Origin: Pantoea sp. A4
GTDB lineage: Bacteria; Pseudomonadota; Gammaproteobacteria; Enterobacterales; Enterobacteriaceae
Direction: 5' to 3'
Assembly (NCBI RefSeq): GCF_000295955.2
Contig: NZ_ALXE01000023.1
Span: forward strand, 62,001 to 126,000
DNA: 64,000 bases
Part shown: positions 18,643 through 26,042 of the stretch, in pieces
Layout: the number at the start of each line of letters is the position of its first letter
Position numbering within the stretch: position 1 is the first letter of the stretch
Translations under genes and position numbers: made by a program
Notes under the pieces: generated by a model
What the model saw: the letters and a program-made list of their open reading frames with translations, nothing else
Told to the model about the DNA's origin: nothing
Database searches by the model: none

Positions 18643-18962
18643 CAGAACAGGAGATGCTGGAGTTTTTCCGCCAAAAGCTGCCGGAGTTAAGAACGCTTAG
18701 CGGCAAGCCAGTGCTCCTGCAAATGGATGATGTGTTGCAGGAATATGCAGAAGTTGAAGATATCGCCCTGGTGATTGATGCGTTCAGCGATTGTTATGGT
18801 ATCGAGATTGCGGCACTGAATATTGAGAATTACTTTCCCTGGCGCATCCCGTTTTTTTTCCGTAAGTGGTTTACTGATTCTCCCGTAAAGCAAACCCGCC
18901 AGCCTTTAACGGTACGGATGTTTCTCACTTCTGCTCAGGCGGGGCGTTGGCTATACCATTAG
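18636..18962 (+). CDS. DUF1493 family protein
   Basis: A 108-residue acidic protein of the DUF1493 family (Salmonella/Yersinia-type small cytoplasmic proteins of unknown function). Typical marks are the acidic EDIALVIDAFSDCYGIEI helix, the NYFPWR segment and the C terminus LTVRMFLTSAQAGRWLY. The middle resembles the four-helix layout of acyl carrier proteins, but the serine that carries phosphopantetheine is not present at the expected place (VEDI rather than DSL). Translationally coupled to the membrane protein before it. Its last 38 bases overlap an antisense small gene. Confidence 0.75.
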   Translation: MVTEQEMLEFFRQKLPELRTLSGKPVLLQMDDVLQEYAEVEDIALVIDAFSDCYGIEIAALNIENYFPWRIPFFFRKWFTDSPVKQTRQPLTVRMFLTSAQAGRWLYH

Positions 18963-19068
18963 GAAGCTGAGTTCGTGCTAATTGCTGCTTGAGGGCTTGG
19001 ATTTTATCAGCGATGCGCTTTTGGCTCTCTAAGCTTTGCTGTGCAAGCAGCTGTCTGTAAGTGGTCAT
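18925..19068 (-). CDS. 47-residue small protein, antisense to the end of the DUF1493 gene
   Basis: A short gene with a good ribosome site (GGAG, 6 bases before ATG at 19068). The product begins MTTYRQLLAQQ and is a single predicted amphipathic helix or coiled coil of about 33 residues rich in Gln, Lys, Arg and Leu, followed by a Pro/Asn tail (NGIANAPPEQK). The first residues resemble the N-terminal oligomerisation helix of plasmid-type H-NS-like proteins, but there is no DNA-binding domain. The H-NS comparison is a guess. It points away from murQ and overlaps the DUF1493 gene by 38 bases. Confidence 0.5.
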   Translation of the reverse strand: MTTYRQLLAQQSLESQKRIADKIQALKQQLARTQLPNGIANAPPEQK

Positions 19069-19205
19069 AAGCTACTCCAACCAAGTATTTTTGATAGGCG
19101 AAGCATATCACGACAAAATCGTTTTTCGACCCCACTCGCCTTATCTGGCTGAGGCTTTCTCGTTTGTCGTATATAGTGGCGCAAACCCTTCCGACAGGAG
19201 CTGCT

Positions 19206-20114
19206 ATGTCGCTCGACCTCAGCCGTATGATCACTGAAGGCCGTAATCCGGCCAGCCAACAGATTGATGAACTCAGCACCGAAGCCATGCTGCGGGTGAT
19301 TAATGATGAAGATAAAAAAGTCGCGCTGGCGGTAGAGGCTATTTTGCCGCACATCGCCCAGGCGGTGGATGCTATTACGCTGGCATTCCAGCAGGGTGGT
19401 CGTCTGATTTACTGTGGAGCAGGCACTTCCGGTCGTTTAGGTATTTTGGACGCCAGTGAATGCCCACCCACTTTCGGCACGCCGCGCGAGCAGGTGGTAG
19501 GCCTGATTGCAGGCGGGCATACCGCGATTTTACAAGCGGTGGAAAATGCCGAAGATAACCGCGAGCAGGGCGCACAGGACCTGCGTGATATCGCGTTTAG
19601 CGGGCGTGATGTGCTGGTGGGCATTGCTGCCAGTGGCCGTACGCCCTATGTGCTGGGTGCGCTGGAGTGGGCAAAAGCGCAGGGCGCAACCACCGCAGCG
19701 CTGAGCTGCAACCCAAACAGCTCCATGGCGCAGTTAGCGGATATCGCCTTGACGCCCGTTGTCGGGCCGGAAGTGGTCACCGGTTCTTCCCGTATGAAAG
19801 CCGGAACGGCGCAGAAACTGGTGCTGAATATGCTCACCACCGGGTCGATGATTCGCAGCGGTAAAGTGTACGGTAACTTAATGGTTGATGTAGAAGCCAC
19901 TAACCAGAAGCTGGTGCAGCGGCAGCAAGATATCGTCATGCAGGCCACCGACTGTGATAGCAAAACAGCCGCCACTGCGCTGGCAGCCTGCGAGGGGCAC
20001 TGTAAGACAGCCATTGTAATGGTGCTGGCGGACTTAGACGCGCAGCAGGCAGCCGAATTGCTTGGGCAGCATAAAGGCTTTATCCGCCAGGCATTGCAGG
20101 CCGCTAGCGCCTGA
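19206..20114 (+). CDS. murQ: N-acetylmuramic acid 6-phosphate etherase
   Basis: A 302-residue SIS-domain enzyme that cleaves the lactyl ether of MurNAc-6-P to give GlcNAc-6-P and D-lactate, part of cell-wall recycling. Signatures: [10 protein letters not shown] near the start, [35 protein letters not shown] and [22 protein letters not shown] lies 5 bases before ATG 19206, so the longer frame from 19164 is rejected. The PTS transporter murP and regulator murR that accompany it in E. coli are not adjacent here. A TATAGT -10-like hexamer is at 19172-19177. Confidence 0.95.
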   Translation: MSLDLSRMITEGRNPASQQIDELSTEAMLRVINDEDKKVALAVEAILPHIAQAVDAITLAFQQGGRLIYCGAGTSGRLGILDASECPPTFGTPREQVVGLIAGGHTAILQAVENAEDNREQGAQDLRDIAFSGRDVLVGIAASGRTPYVLGALEWAKAQGATTAALSCNPNSSMAQLADIALTPVVGPEVVTGSSRMKAGTAQKLVLNMLTTGSMIRSGKVYGNLMVDVEATNQKLVQRQQDIVMQATDCDSKTAATALAACEGHCKTAIVMVLADLDAQQAAELLGQHKGFIRQALQAASA

Positions 20115-20136
20115 AAACGGCGCTAATCGCTGGAAT

Positions 20137-20162
20137 AACGCGCTAATAAAGCGCGTTTTTTT
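20137..20162 (+). terminator. Terminator after murQ
   Basis: AACGCGC (20137-20143) pairs with GCGCGTT (20151-20157) and is followed by seven T. Confidence 0.85.
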
Positions 20163-20192
20163 GCTTTAATGCAGTAAAAAACGCACCCGCTC

Positions 20193-20220
20193 TAAAGTCA
20201 GGTCCTTGTCGTGCCGAAAA
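20193..20220 (+). promoter_or_regulatory. Candidate flagellar sigma-28 promoter
   Basis: TAAA (20193-20196) and GCCGAAAA (20213-20220) are separated by 16 bases, close to the FliA consensus TAAA-N15-GCCGATAA. It lies 55 bases before the Aer-like receptor gene, a class of gene commonly under FliA control. Confidence 0.6.
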
Positions 20221-20274
20221 TGTAAAAAAACATTATCAATTCTGCACTCCCTCGCGGCTTCCAAGGACCCTTAC

Positions 20275-21819
20275 ATGCGAAATAATCAGCCCGTTACTCA
20301 GCGTGAGTTTGTCTTCGACGATCACGCTACGCTCATGTCCACCACCGATCTAAATAGCCATATCACCTACGCCAACGATGCCTTCACCGAAGTCAGCGGT
20401 TTTACCGCCGAAGAGATCAACGGACAACCGCATAACCTGGTGCGCCACCCTGACATGCCGCAGGAAGCGTTTGCCGATATGTGGGCAACCCTGAAAAAGG
20501 GTGAGCCGTGGACGGCGCTGGTGAAAAACCGCCGCAAAAATGGCGATCACTACTGGGTGCGTGCCAATGCTATTCCGGTGGTGCGTCACGGTCAGGTGCG
20601 CGGCTATATGTCAGTGCGTACTAAGCCGAGCGTAGAGGAGATCCGCGCGACGGAAGCGTTATATAGCGATTTTCGTCAAGGCAAAGCGAAGGGGCGTCAC
20701 TTCCACAAGGGGCTGATTGTACGCCGTGGCGTGCGCGGGGTGACCTCACTGCTGAAAACCATGCCGCTGCGTTGGCGTGTACGCTCGGCAATGCTGGCAC
20801 TGTGGCCCCTTTCACTGGTGGGCCTGTTTGCGTTAGGGGCCAGCGATGCCATGTTGTTGAGTTCAGCAGGATTGATGGCGTTGTTGCTGTTGATCACCAA
20901 CATCTGTCTGGAACAGCAGATCGTACGTCCCCTTGAACGGATGTACCGGCAGGCGCTGAACGTGGCTACCGGGGCCAGCCATAAAGTTGAAACCCTGGAT
21001 CGGGCAGATGAGATTGGCATGACCTCCCGTGCCATCAGCCAACTCGGTCTGATGTTCCGTTGGCTGGTGGATGATGTCAGCGGTCAGGCGATTAACGTGT
21101 TAAGCGCCAGTGATGCCATTGCTGACAGCAATAATGAGCTGAGCCGTCGTACCGAACAGGCTGCTGCGAACGTACAGGAGACGGCGGCGACCATGAACGA
21201 AATGACCGCCACGGTGAAGAGCAACACTGAAACAGCGCAGGCGGTAAATACCCTTTCACACAACACCAGCAACGTGGCGTTAAAAGGCGGCGAAGTGATG
21301 CAGGAAATGGTCGGCATGATGGCCGAAATTGCCGACAGTTCGAAGCGTATTGCCAGCATTACCAGTGTGATTGATGGCATTGCTTTCCAGACCAACATTC
21401 TGGCCCTTAACGCTGCGGTCGAGGCGGCGCGTGCCGGAGAGCAGGGTAAAGGGTTTGCCGTGGTTGCCGGAGAAGTCCGCAACCTGGCACAACGTAGTGC
21501 GAAAGCGGCCAGCGAGATTAAAACGCTGGTGGATACCAGCGCCGGGCGCGTGCAGTCGGGTAGCGATCATGCTGATGCCGCTGGCAGGACGATGCAGGAG
21601 ATTGTGGCGCAGATCCAAAACGTCAGTACTTTGATCGGGCAGATCAGCGCAGCGACTGCCGAGCAGTCCGTGGCGCTGAGCCAGGTCAGCATTGCAGTGG
21701 AAGATCTGGATGAGATCACCCACCGAAATGCGGCGCGTGTCCAGGAGAGTGCTGAGGCGTCAACGCGTATGGCTAATCAGGCGAACCGTCTGGTTGAAGC
21801 GATCAGCGTCTTCCGCTAA
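20275..21819 (+). CDS. Aer-like PAS-domain methyl-accepting chemotaxis receptor
   Basis: A 514-residue energy/aerotaxis receptor close in layout to E. coli Aer (506 residues). An N-terminal PAS domain (about 10-115; [51 protein letters not shown]) should bind FAD. A membrane hairpin follows at about 165-215, then a HAMP region and a signalling domain with the hairpin tip [28 protein letters not shown] lies 7 bases before ATG 20275. It has no periplasmic sensing domain. More than one Aer-like gene may exist in the genome, so no symbol is given. Confidence 0.88.
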   Translation: MRNNQPVTQREFVFDDHATLMSTTDLNSHITYANDAFTEVSGFTAEEINGQPHNLVRHPDMPQEAFADMWATLKKGEPWTALVKNRRKNGDHYWVRANAIPVVRHGQVRGYMSVRTKPSVEEIRATEALYSDFRQGKAKGRHFHKGLIVRRGVRGVTSLLKTMPLRWRVRSAMLALWPLSLVGLFALGASDAMLLSSAGLMALLLLITNICLEQQIVRPLERMYRQALNVATGASHKVETLDRADEIGMTSRAISQLGLMFRWLVDDVSGQAINVLSASDAIADSNNELSRRTEQAAANVQETAATMNEMTATVKSNTETAQAVNTLSHNTSNVALKGGEVMQEMVGMMAEIADSSKRIASITSVIDGIAFQTNILALNAAVEAARAGEQGKGFAVVAGEVRNLAQRSAKAASEIKTLVDTSAGRVQSGSDHADAAGRTMQEIVAQIQNVSTLIGQISAATAEQSVALSQVSIAVEDLDEITHRNAARVQESAEASTRMANQANRLVEAISVFR

Positions 21820-21858
21820 CGCCTGGTTCAGGTCGCAACTCCGCGTTGCGGCCTGCTC

Positions 21859-22815
21859 TCAGGTGCCTGCGTTCGCCACTTCTCGCGGTGAGCGCAAGGC
21901 ACCGGGCGAATGCCCCACGGTGCGCTTAAACGCCCGGCTAAACGCGGCCAGTGAGCCGTAGCCGAGATCAAACGCCACTTTCTCTACCGCATGGCCTTTA
22001 TTCAAGCGTTCGGTCGCCAGACGCATACGCAGCTCCGTCAGATAACGTAGCGGCGTCATGCCGGTGGCCTGCTGGAAACGCCCGGCAAAGACCGATCGTG
22101 AACAGCCTGCTTCTTTCGCCAGCCGTTCCACCGTCCAGTTCTCTCCGGGGAAGCGATGCATTGCGGCCATGGCCATACTCAGACGCGGGTCGCGCAGCGC
22201 CTGTACCAGCCCACTTCCGGCTCCACACCCGTTCTCTACCCAGCCACGCACAATCAAGGCGGCAACCACATCAGCCAGGCGTGACAAAATGCCCGCCGAA
22301 CCCGCGTGACGTGTACAGGCTTCACGCTCCATCGCATTGAGCATGGGCTGAATTTCCGGGTAGCGTGACAGCAGCGTACTGACCAGCATGATATCTGGCA
22401 TGGTGTTGATCAGCGGCTGCATGCCGCCCAGCTCAAAGGCCATGCAGCCACTGAACAAGATGACGCTGTGGTCGTCACTTTCAATCACCGGATCGGCAAT
22501 GGCGCAGACCGTGTCGCAGATCGGCTTGCTCTTATAGGTGGATAAGGTAGTGCAGTTGACTTCAGTGGAAGAGAGTAGCGCATGAGGACGGCCGTGTGGC
22601 ACCAGCAGCGCATCTCCGGCATGTAACTGATAGACCTCACCGGTAGCGCTGCGCACCATGAGTGAGCCACGTCCGATAAAGTGAAACTGTGCACGGCCAG
22701 GGGCATGTTCAAATTGCAGGCCAAAGGGCGCGCACAGAGCAATCCGCTGGTACTCAACGCCAAACAGGCGCATGCCCATCAGCAGCTCGCTGGTTAAATC
22801 TTCGTAGTGGCTCAT
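21859..22815 (-). CDS. AraC-family regulator with an N-terminal cupin domain
   Basis: A 318-residue AraC-type regulator. An N-terminal cupin domain (about 20-120; RAQFHFIGRGSLMVR, GDALLVPHGRPH) precedes a C-terminal pair of helix-turn-helix motifs (WTVERLAKEAGCSRSVFAGRF and VAFDLGYGSLAAFSRAFKR). The ATG at 22815 is chosen because the conserved domain starts there; the longer frame runs through the promoter region of the divergent transporter. By position it probably controls the NepI-like exporter next door. Ligand unknown. Confidence 0.85.
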   Translation of the reverse strand: MSHYEDLTSELLMGMRLFGVEYQRIALCAPFGLQFEHAPGRAQFHFIGRGSLMVRSATGEVYQLHAGDALLVPHGRPHALLSSTEVNCTTLSTYKSKPICDTVCAIADPVIESDDHSVILFSGCMAFELGGMQPLINTMPDIMLVSTLLSRYPEIQPMLNAMEREACTRHAGSAGILSRLADVVAALIVRGWVENGCGAGSGLVQALRDPRLSMAMAAMHRFPGENWTVERLAKEAGCSRSVFAGRFQQATGMTPLRYLTELRMRLATERLNKGHAVEKVAFDLGYGSLAAFSRAFKRTVGHSPGALRSPREVANAGT

Positions 22816-22915
22816 TGCATTCCAGGACGAATTATCAATAAACACGGTGTAAGTATCATAGATCGTCTTGCCTTCCCGCTCTATCCTCCTCTTATTATTT
22901 TTTGTGGGGTTTTCT

Positions 22916-24103
22916 ATGAGTGTAAATAGCGAAATTGCTGGCGAATCTGCCACTCCGGTTCGCGCCGCATGGGGCGCAGTGGTGGCGATGGCGTTTGGCG
23001 TATTTGTGTTAGTCAGCGCGGAATTTTTGCCGGTCAGCCTGCTGACGCCAATGGCGGCGTCACTGCATGTGACTGAAGGGCTAGCCGGACAGACCATTAC
23101 TGCAACGGCACTAGTAGCGCTGCTTGCCAGCCTGGCAACCGCTCAGGTCACGCGTGGCCGCGACCGCCGTGCCGTCATGCTGATTTTCTTCGTCCTGCTG
23201 ATCGCTTCTTGCCTGCTGGTGACTTTTGCAGTCAATCTTCCGATGATCTTAGCCGCTCGCGTGCTGTTGGGCATGGCAATCGGGGGCTTCTGGACACTCT
23301 CTACTGCCATGGCGATGCGTCTGGTTGCGCCCTGGCAGGTGCCACGCGCGCTGTCGATTGTATTTAGCGGTGTTTCACTGGCGACGGTGTTTGCCGCGCC
23401 ATTGGGCAGCTATCTCGGGGGATTACTGGGCTGGCGCGACACTTTCCTGCTGGCGGCCATGTTGAGCGGAGTATCCCTGGTGTGGCTGTTCTTCAGCCTG
23501 CCATCACTGCCTGCGGAAGAGAAATCTGCCGAAGGGGGTGCGATGAACTTGCTGCGTCGGCCGGTGATGCGCTGGGGGCTGCTGGCGGTCATGCTGCTGT
23601 TCACCGGACATTTTGCCTTCTTCACCTATCTACGTCCGTACCTGGAAACCGGCGTTGGTTTCAACCTTAATCAGCTCTCTCTGGTGCTGCTGGGCTTTGG
23701 TATCGCTAACTTCTTTGGCACGTCGCTGGCGGGCTGGCTGCTGGCACGCAGCGTCTGGCGCACGCTGGCAGGTATGTCGCTGCTCATGAGTTTGATGGCG
23801 CTGGTGTTGGTCAACAGCGAAGGTACGCCATGGCTGGCTGCACTGGGCGTGGCGCTGTGGGGCCTGGCCTTTGGCGCGATGCCGGTGGGTTGGTCAACCT
23901 GGCTGGCAAAAGTCGCTGATGATGATGCCGAAGCGGGCGGTGGCCTGATGGTCGCGACCATTCAGTTCGGTATTACGCTGGGGGCAGCGGCCGGTGGTTT
24001 GATTGTCGATGGGCATGGCACCAGCGGCGTGATTGCCAGCAGCGGCGTGGTGATTCTTCTGAGCACCCTGTTGGTGGTGACCCAGGTGCGACGTCACGCA
24101 TAA
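22916..24103 (+). CDS. NepI-like MFS exporter (DHA1 family)
   Basis: A 395-residue 12-helix major facilitator. EFLPVSLLTPMA at the first helix and PVGWSTWLAKVADDDAEAGG near helix 11 recall E. coli NepI, which exports purine ribonucleosides; GGFWTLSTAMAMRLVAP matches the family motif C region. The start at 22916 is preferred over 22868 because the upstream part is hydrophobic but has no ribosome site. Divergent from the AraC gene that probably regulates it. Substrate is uncertain. Confidence 0.8.
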   Translation: MSVNSEIAGESATPVRAAWGAVVAMAFGVFVLVSAEFLPVSLLTPMAASLHVTEGLAGQTITATALVALLASLATAQVTRGRDRRAVMLIFFVLLIASCLLVTFAVNLPMILAARVLLGMAIGGFWTLSTAMAMRLVAPWQVPRALSIVFSGVSLATVFAAPLGSYLGGLLGWRDTFLLAAMLSGVSLVWLFFSLPSLPAEEKSAEGGAMNLLRRPVMRWGLLAVMLLFTGHFAFFTYLRPYLETGVGFNLNQLSLVLLGFGIANFFGTSLAGWLLARSVWRTLAGMSLLMSLMALVLVNSEGTPWLAALGVALWGLAFGAMPVGWSTWLAKVADDDAEAGGGLMVATIQFGITLGAAAGGLIVDGHGTSGVIASSGVVILLSTLLVVTQVRRHA

Positions 24104-24109
24104 CCGATT

Positions 24110-24134
24110 GGGCTGGCAAAAGCACCGCCAGCCC
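24110..24134 (+). terminator. Hairpin after the NepI-like gene
   Basis: GGGCTGGC (24110-24117) pairs with GCCAGCCC (24127-24134). There is no T tract, so its terminator role is uncertain. Confidence 0.45.
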
Positions 24135-24337
24135 CAGATTGATTAAGCACCGGGACTTTTTCAGCGCAAAACTTTAACCCCCTGTGGCATCTCTTGTCCA
24201 GATGTGCTGTTTTTTGTTCATTTAATTTGAATGAGAATGGCAAATCTTCCCGCTTTTTCCTTTCCTGCCTTTCTCATATCATTTCCCACATCGAAGCACA
24301 GCGCTTCAAACAAACGAAAAACTCTGAGGAAATGACC

Positions 24338-24547
24338 ATGAAATCTATCAAAACTTTTGCTGCAGTTATCGCCCTTTCTGTAATGCCAATTGCCAGCTTC
24401 GCGCAATCTGTGACTGCATGTGACACCACACTGGATGTTGCTGAAGCACAAATCGCGGCTAAAGCACACAAACTGGGTGCGCATTACACCATCACCGAAG
24501 CGAACTACAACAACGGCGTACACATGACTGCCGAGCTGCATAAATAA
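24338..24547 (+). CDS. DUF1471 (YdgH/BhsA/McbA-like) periplasmic stress protein
   Basis: A 69-residue secreted protein: signal peptide of about 21 residues (MKSIKTFAAVIALSVMPIAS, cleavage near FAQS), then a single compact DUF1471 domain with the typical end YNNGVHMTAELHK. Enterobacteria carry many paralogues linked to stress, biofilm and metal responses; which one this is cannot be told. GAGGA lies about 7 bases before the ATG at 24338. A strong hairpin follows. Confidence 0.85.
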   Translation: MKSIKTFAAVIALSVMPIASFAQSVTACDTTLDVAEAQIAAKAHKLGAHYTITEANYNNGVHMTAELHK

Positions 24548-24573
24548 GCCTGCTGAATACCCTCTGTTGCTGA

Positions 24574-24595
24574 CAGGACGCCTTATGGCGTCCTG
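24574..24595 (+). terminator. Stem-loop after the DUF1471 gene
   Basis: CAGGACGCC (24574-24582) pairs with GGCGTCCTG (24587-24595) around a TTAT loop. A T-rich tail is missing. Confidence 0.6.
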
Positions 24596-24663
24596 GCGGC
24601 GTTGCTCTTCTCCGCATCACACTCCCACATCCGTAAGATAAAATCACTGTTCCTTTACACTTT

Positions 24664-24678
24664 AAATAATTATTATTC
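24664..24678. promoter_or_regulatory. Possible Fur box upstream of yncE
   Basis: AAATAAT-T-ATTATTC matches the 7-1-7 Fur consensus TGATAAT-N-ATTATCA at 10 of 14 arm positions. E. coli yncE responds to iron limitation, so a Fur site is expected; the AT-rich setting makes chance matches likely. Confidence 0.45.
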
Positions 24679-24776
24679 TCAAAAAGGATCGCCTGCTGGC
24701 CGCTATGGTCTGTGTTCTGGATGTCTGTGCGATCGTTCATTTGCTGCCGCTGAGCAGTGTTTGCTATGGAGAAGTC

Positions 24777-25907
24777 ATGAAAGCTTTAAAAACTACACAA
24801 CAGTGGGCGCTGCGTCCTCTGCTGCTGGCTACTGCCCTGTTTTCTGCCTCAGCAGCGTTTGCTGCACCTGCCGCTGATGTCACTCAGCAAGTAGGTCAGG
24901 GCGCGTATGAGCTGGCTTTTAGCAACACCAACAATGCACTCTACGTTGCCACCTCAAACGGTCGTGGCGAAGGCGGCGGCGTAGTTTACCGCCTGGGCGA
25001 GCAGGATCTGGCCGTGCAGGGCAAAATCCCTACCGAGCTGAAAACCTTTGGCGCAGCCATCAATAACCAGACCAACGTGCTGTATGTCGGTAACACCCTC
25101 AACAGCGCTGTGACCTCTGTGGACGTTGCCAGTGGTAAAGAGCTGAAGAACCTGGTGCTGGATGCCACCAAGCGCGAAGGCGACGTACGTCCTCTGGCGG
25201 TACGTGAGCTGGCAGTGGATGAGAAAACCAACCGTGTTTACATCACCGGCCTGGGCAAAGAGAGCGTGGTATGGGTTGTTGACGGGAAAGACCTGAAACT
25301 GATCAGCACCATCCCGAACACCGGCAAAATGGGTACCGGTATTGCGCTGGACTCTGCGGCTCAGAAAGCCTACGTCACCAACGCTGATGGCGAGTTAGTC
25401 ACCATTGATACCCGCACCAATGCGGTTGAAAAGCGTGTGAAACTGGATGAAGGCAAAGAGCACTTCTTCCTGAACATCGCGCTGGATACCAAAGGTCAGC
25501 GTGCCTTCATCACCGATTCTAAACAGGCTCAGGTGCTGGTGGTTGATCTGAAAACTCAGAAAGTGATTGAGCGTATCGCCGTACCAGAATCACTGGCTGT
25601 GCTGTTCAACGCGCAACGTGATGAGCTGTATGTGACGCATCGCATGGCGTCTGAAGTGAGCATCATCGATGCCAGCAACTATAAAGTTAAGCGCACCGTG
25701 AAAACCGAAGGTCTGCCAAACAGCCTGGCGATTTCTGCCGACGGTAAGGCCCTGTTCGTCAGCGTTAAGCAGCCTGGACCGCCACGTAAACCAGCGGGTG
25801 CGAAAGAGGGTGAAAAAGCCCCTGCCGCGAAACCAGAAGCAGGCGCTGAAAAACGTCCGGCTCCACAGCCTGGCAAACCTGACAGCGTATTGCGCATCGC
25901 GCTGTAA
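24777..25907 (+). CDS. yncE: YncE family periplasmic beta-propeller protein
   Basis: A 376-residue exported protein with a signal peptide (about 1-29, cleavage after AFA) and a seven-bladed propeller made of repeated blades with YVTN-like strands (LYVGNTLNSAVTSVDVASG, AYVTNADGELVTIDTRTN, LYVTHRMASEVSIIDA). E. coli YncE (353 residues) binds single-stranded DNA and is iron-regulated; its role is unclear. Here the last blade carries a low-complexity insert of about 30 residues rich in Pro, Lys and Ala before the conserved end SVLRIAL. GGAG lies 5 bases before ATG 24777. No TonB receptor gene is adjacent, unlike yncD in E. coli. Confidence 0.9.
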   Translation: MKALKTTQQWALRPLLLATALFSASAAFAAPAADVTQQVGQGAYELAFSNTNNALYVATSNGRGEGGGVVYRLGEQDLAVQGKIPTELKTFGAAINNQTNVLYVGNTLNSAVTSVDVASGKELKNLVLDATKREGDVRPLAVRELAVDEKTNRVYITGLGKESVVWVVDGKDLKLISTIPNTGKMGTGIALDSAAQKAYVTNADGELVTIDTRTNAVEKRVKLDEGKEHFFLNIALDTKGQRAFITDSKQAQVLVVDLKTQKVIERIAVPESLAVLFNAQRDELYVTHRMASEVSIIDASNYKVKRTVKTEGLPNSLAISADGKALFVSVKQPGPPRKPAGAKEGEKAPAAKPEAGAEKRPAPQPGKPDSVLRIAL

Positions 25908-25917
25908 TCCGTTGTGC

Positions 25918-25948
25918 AACCAGTCAGCGTCCGCTGGCTGGTTCTTCT
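25918..25948 (+). terminator. Terminator after yncE
   Basis: AACCAG-T-CAGCG pairs with CGCTG-G-CTGGTT around a 2-base loop, followed by CTTCTTCTC. A good stem with a mixed pyrimidine tail. Confidence 0.7.
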
Positions 25949-26042
25949 TCTCGTATCTGCATAATACTGACCTGCTTCTCAGGATACCGTCCTCGATTCA
26001 GCTACCCTTAAGCTGCCTGCAAACCAGCCTATGAGGAATCGG

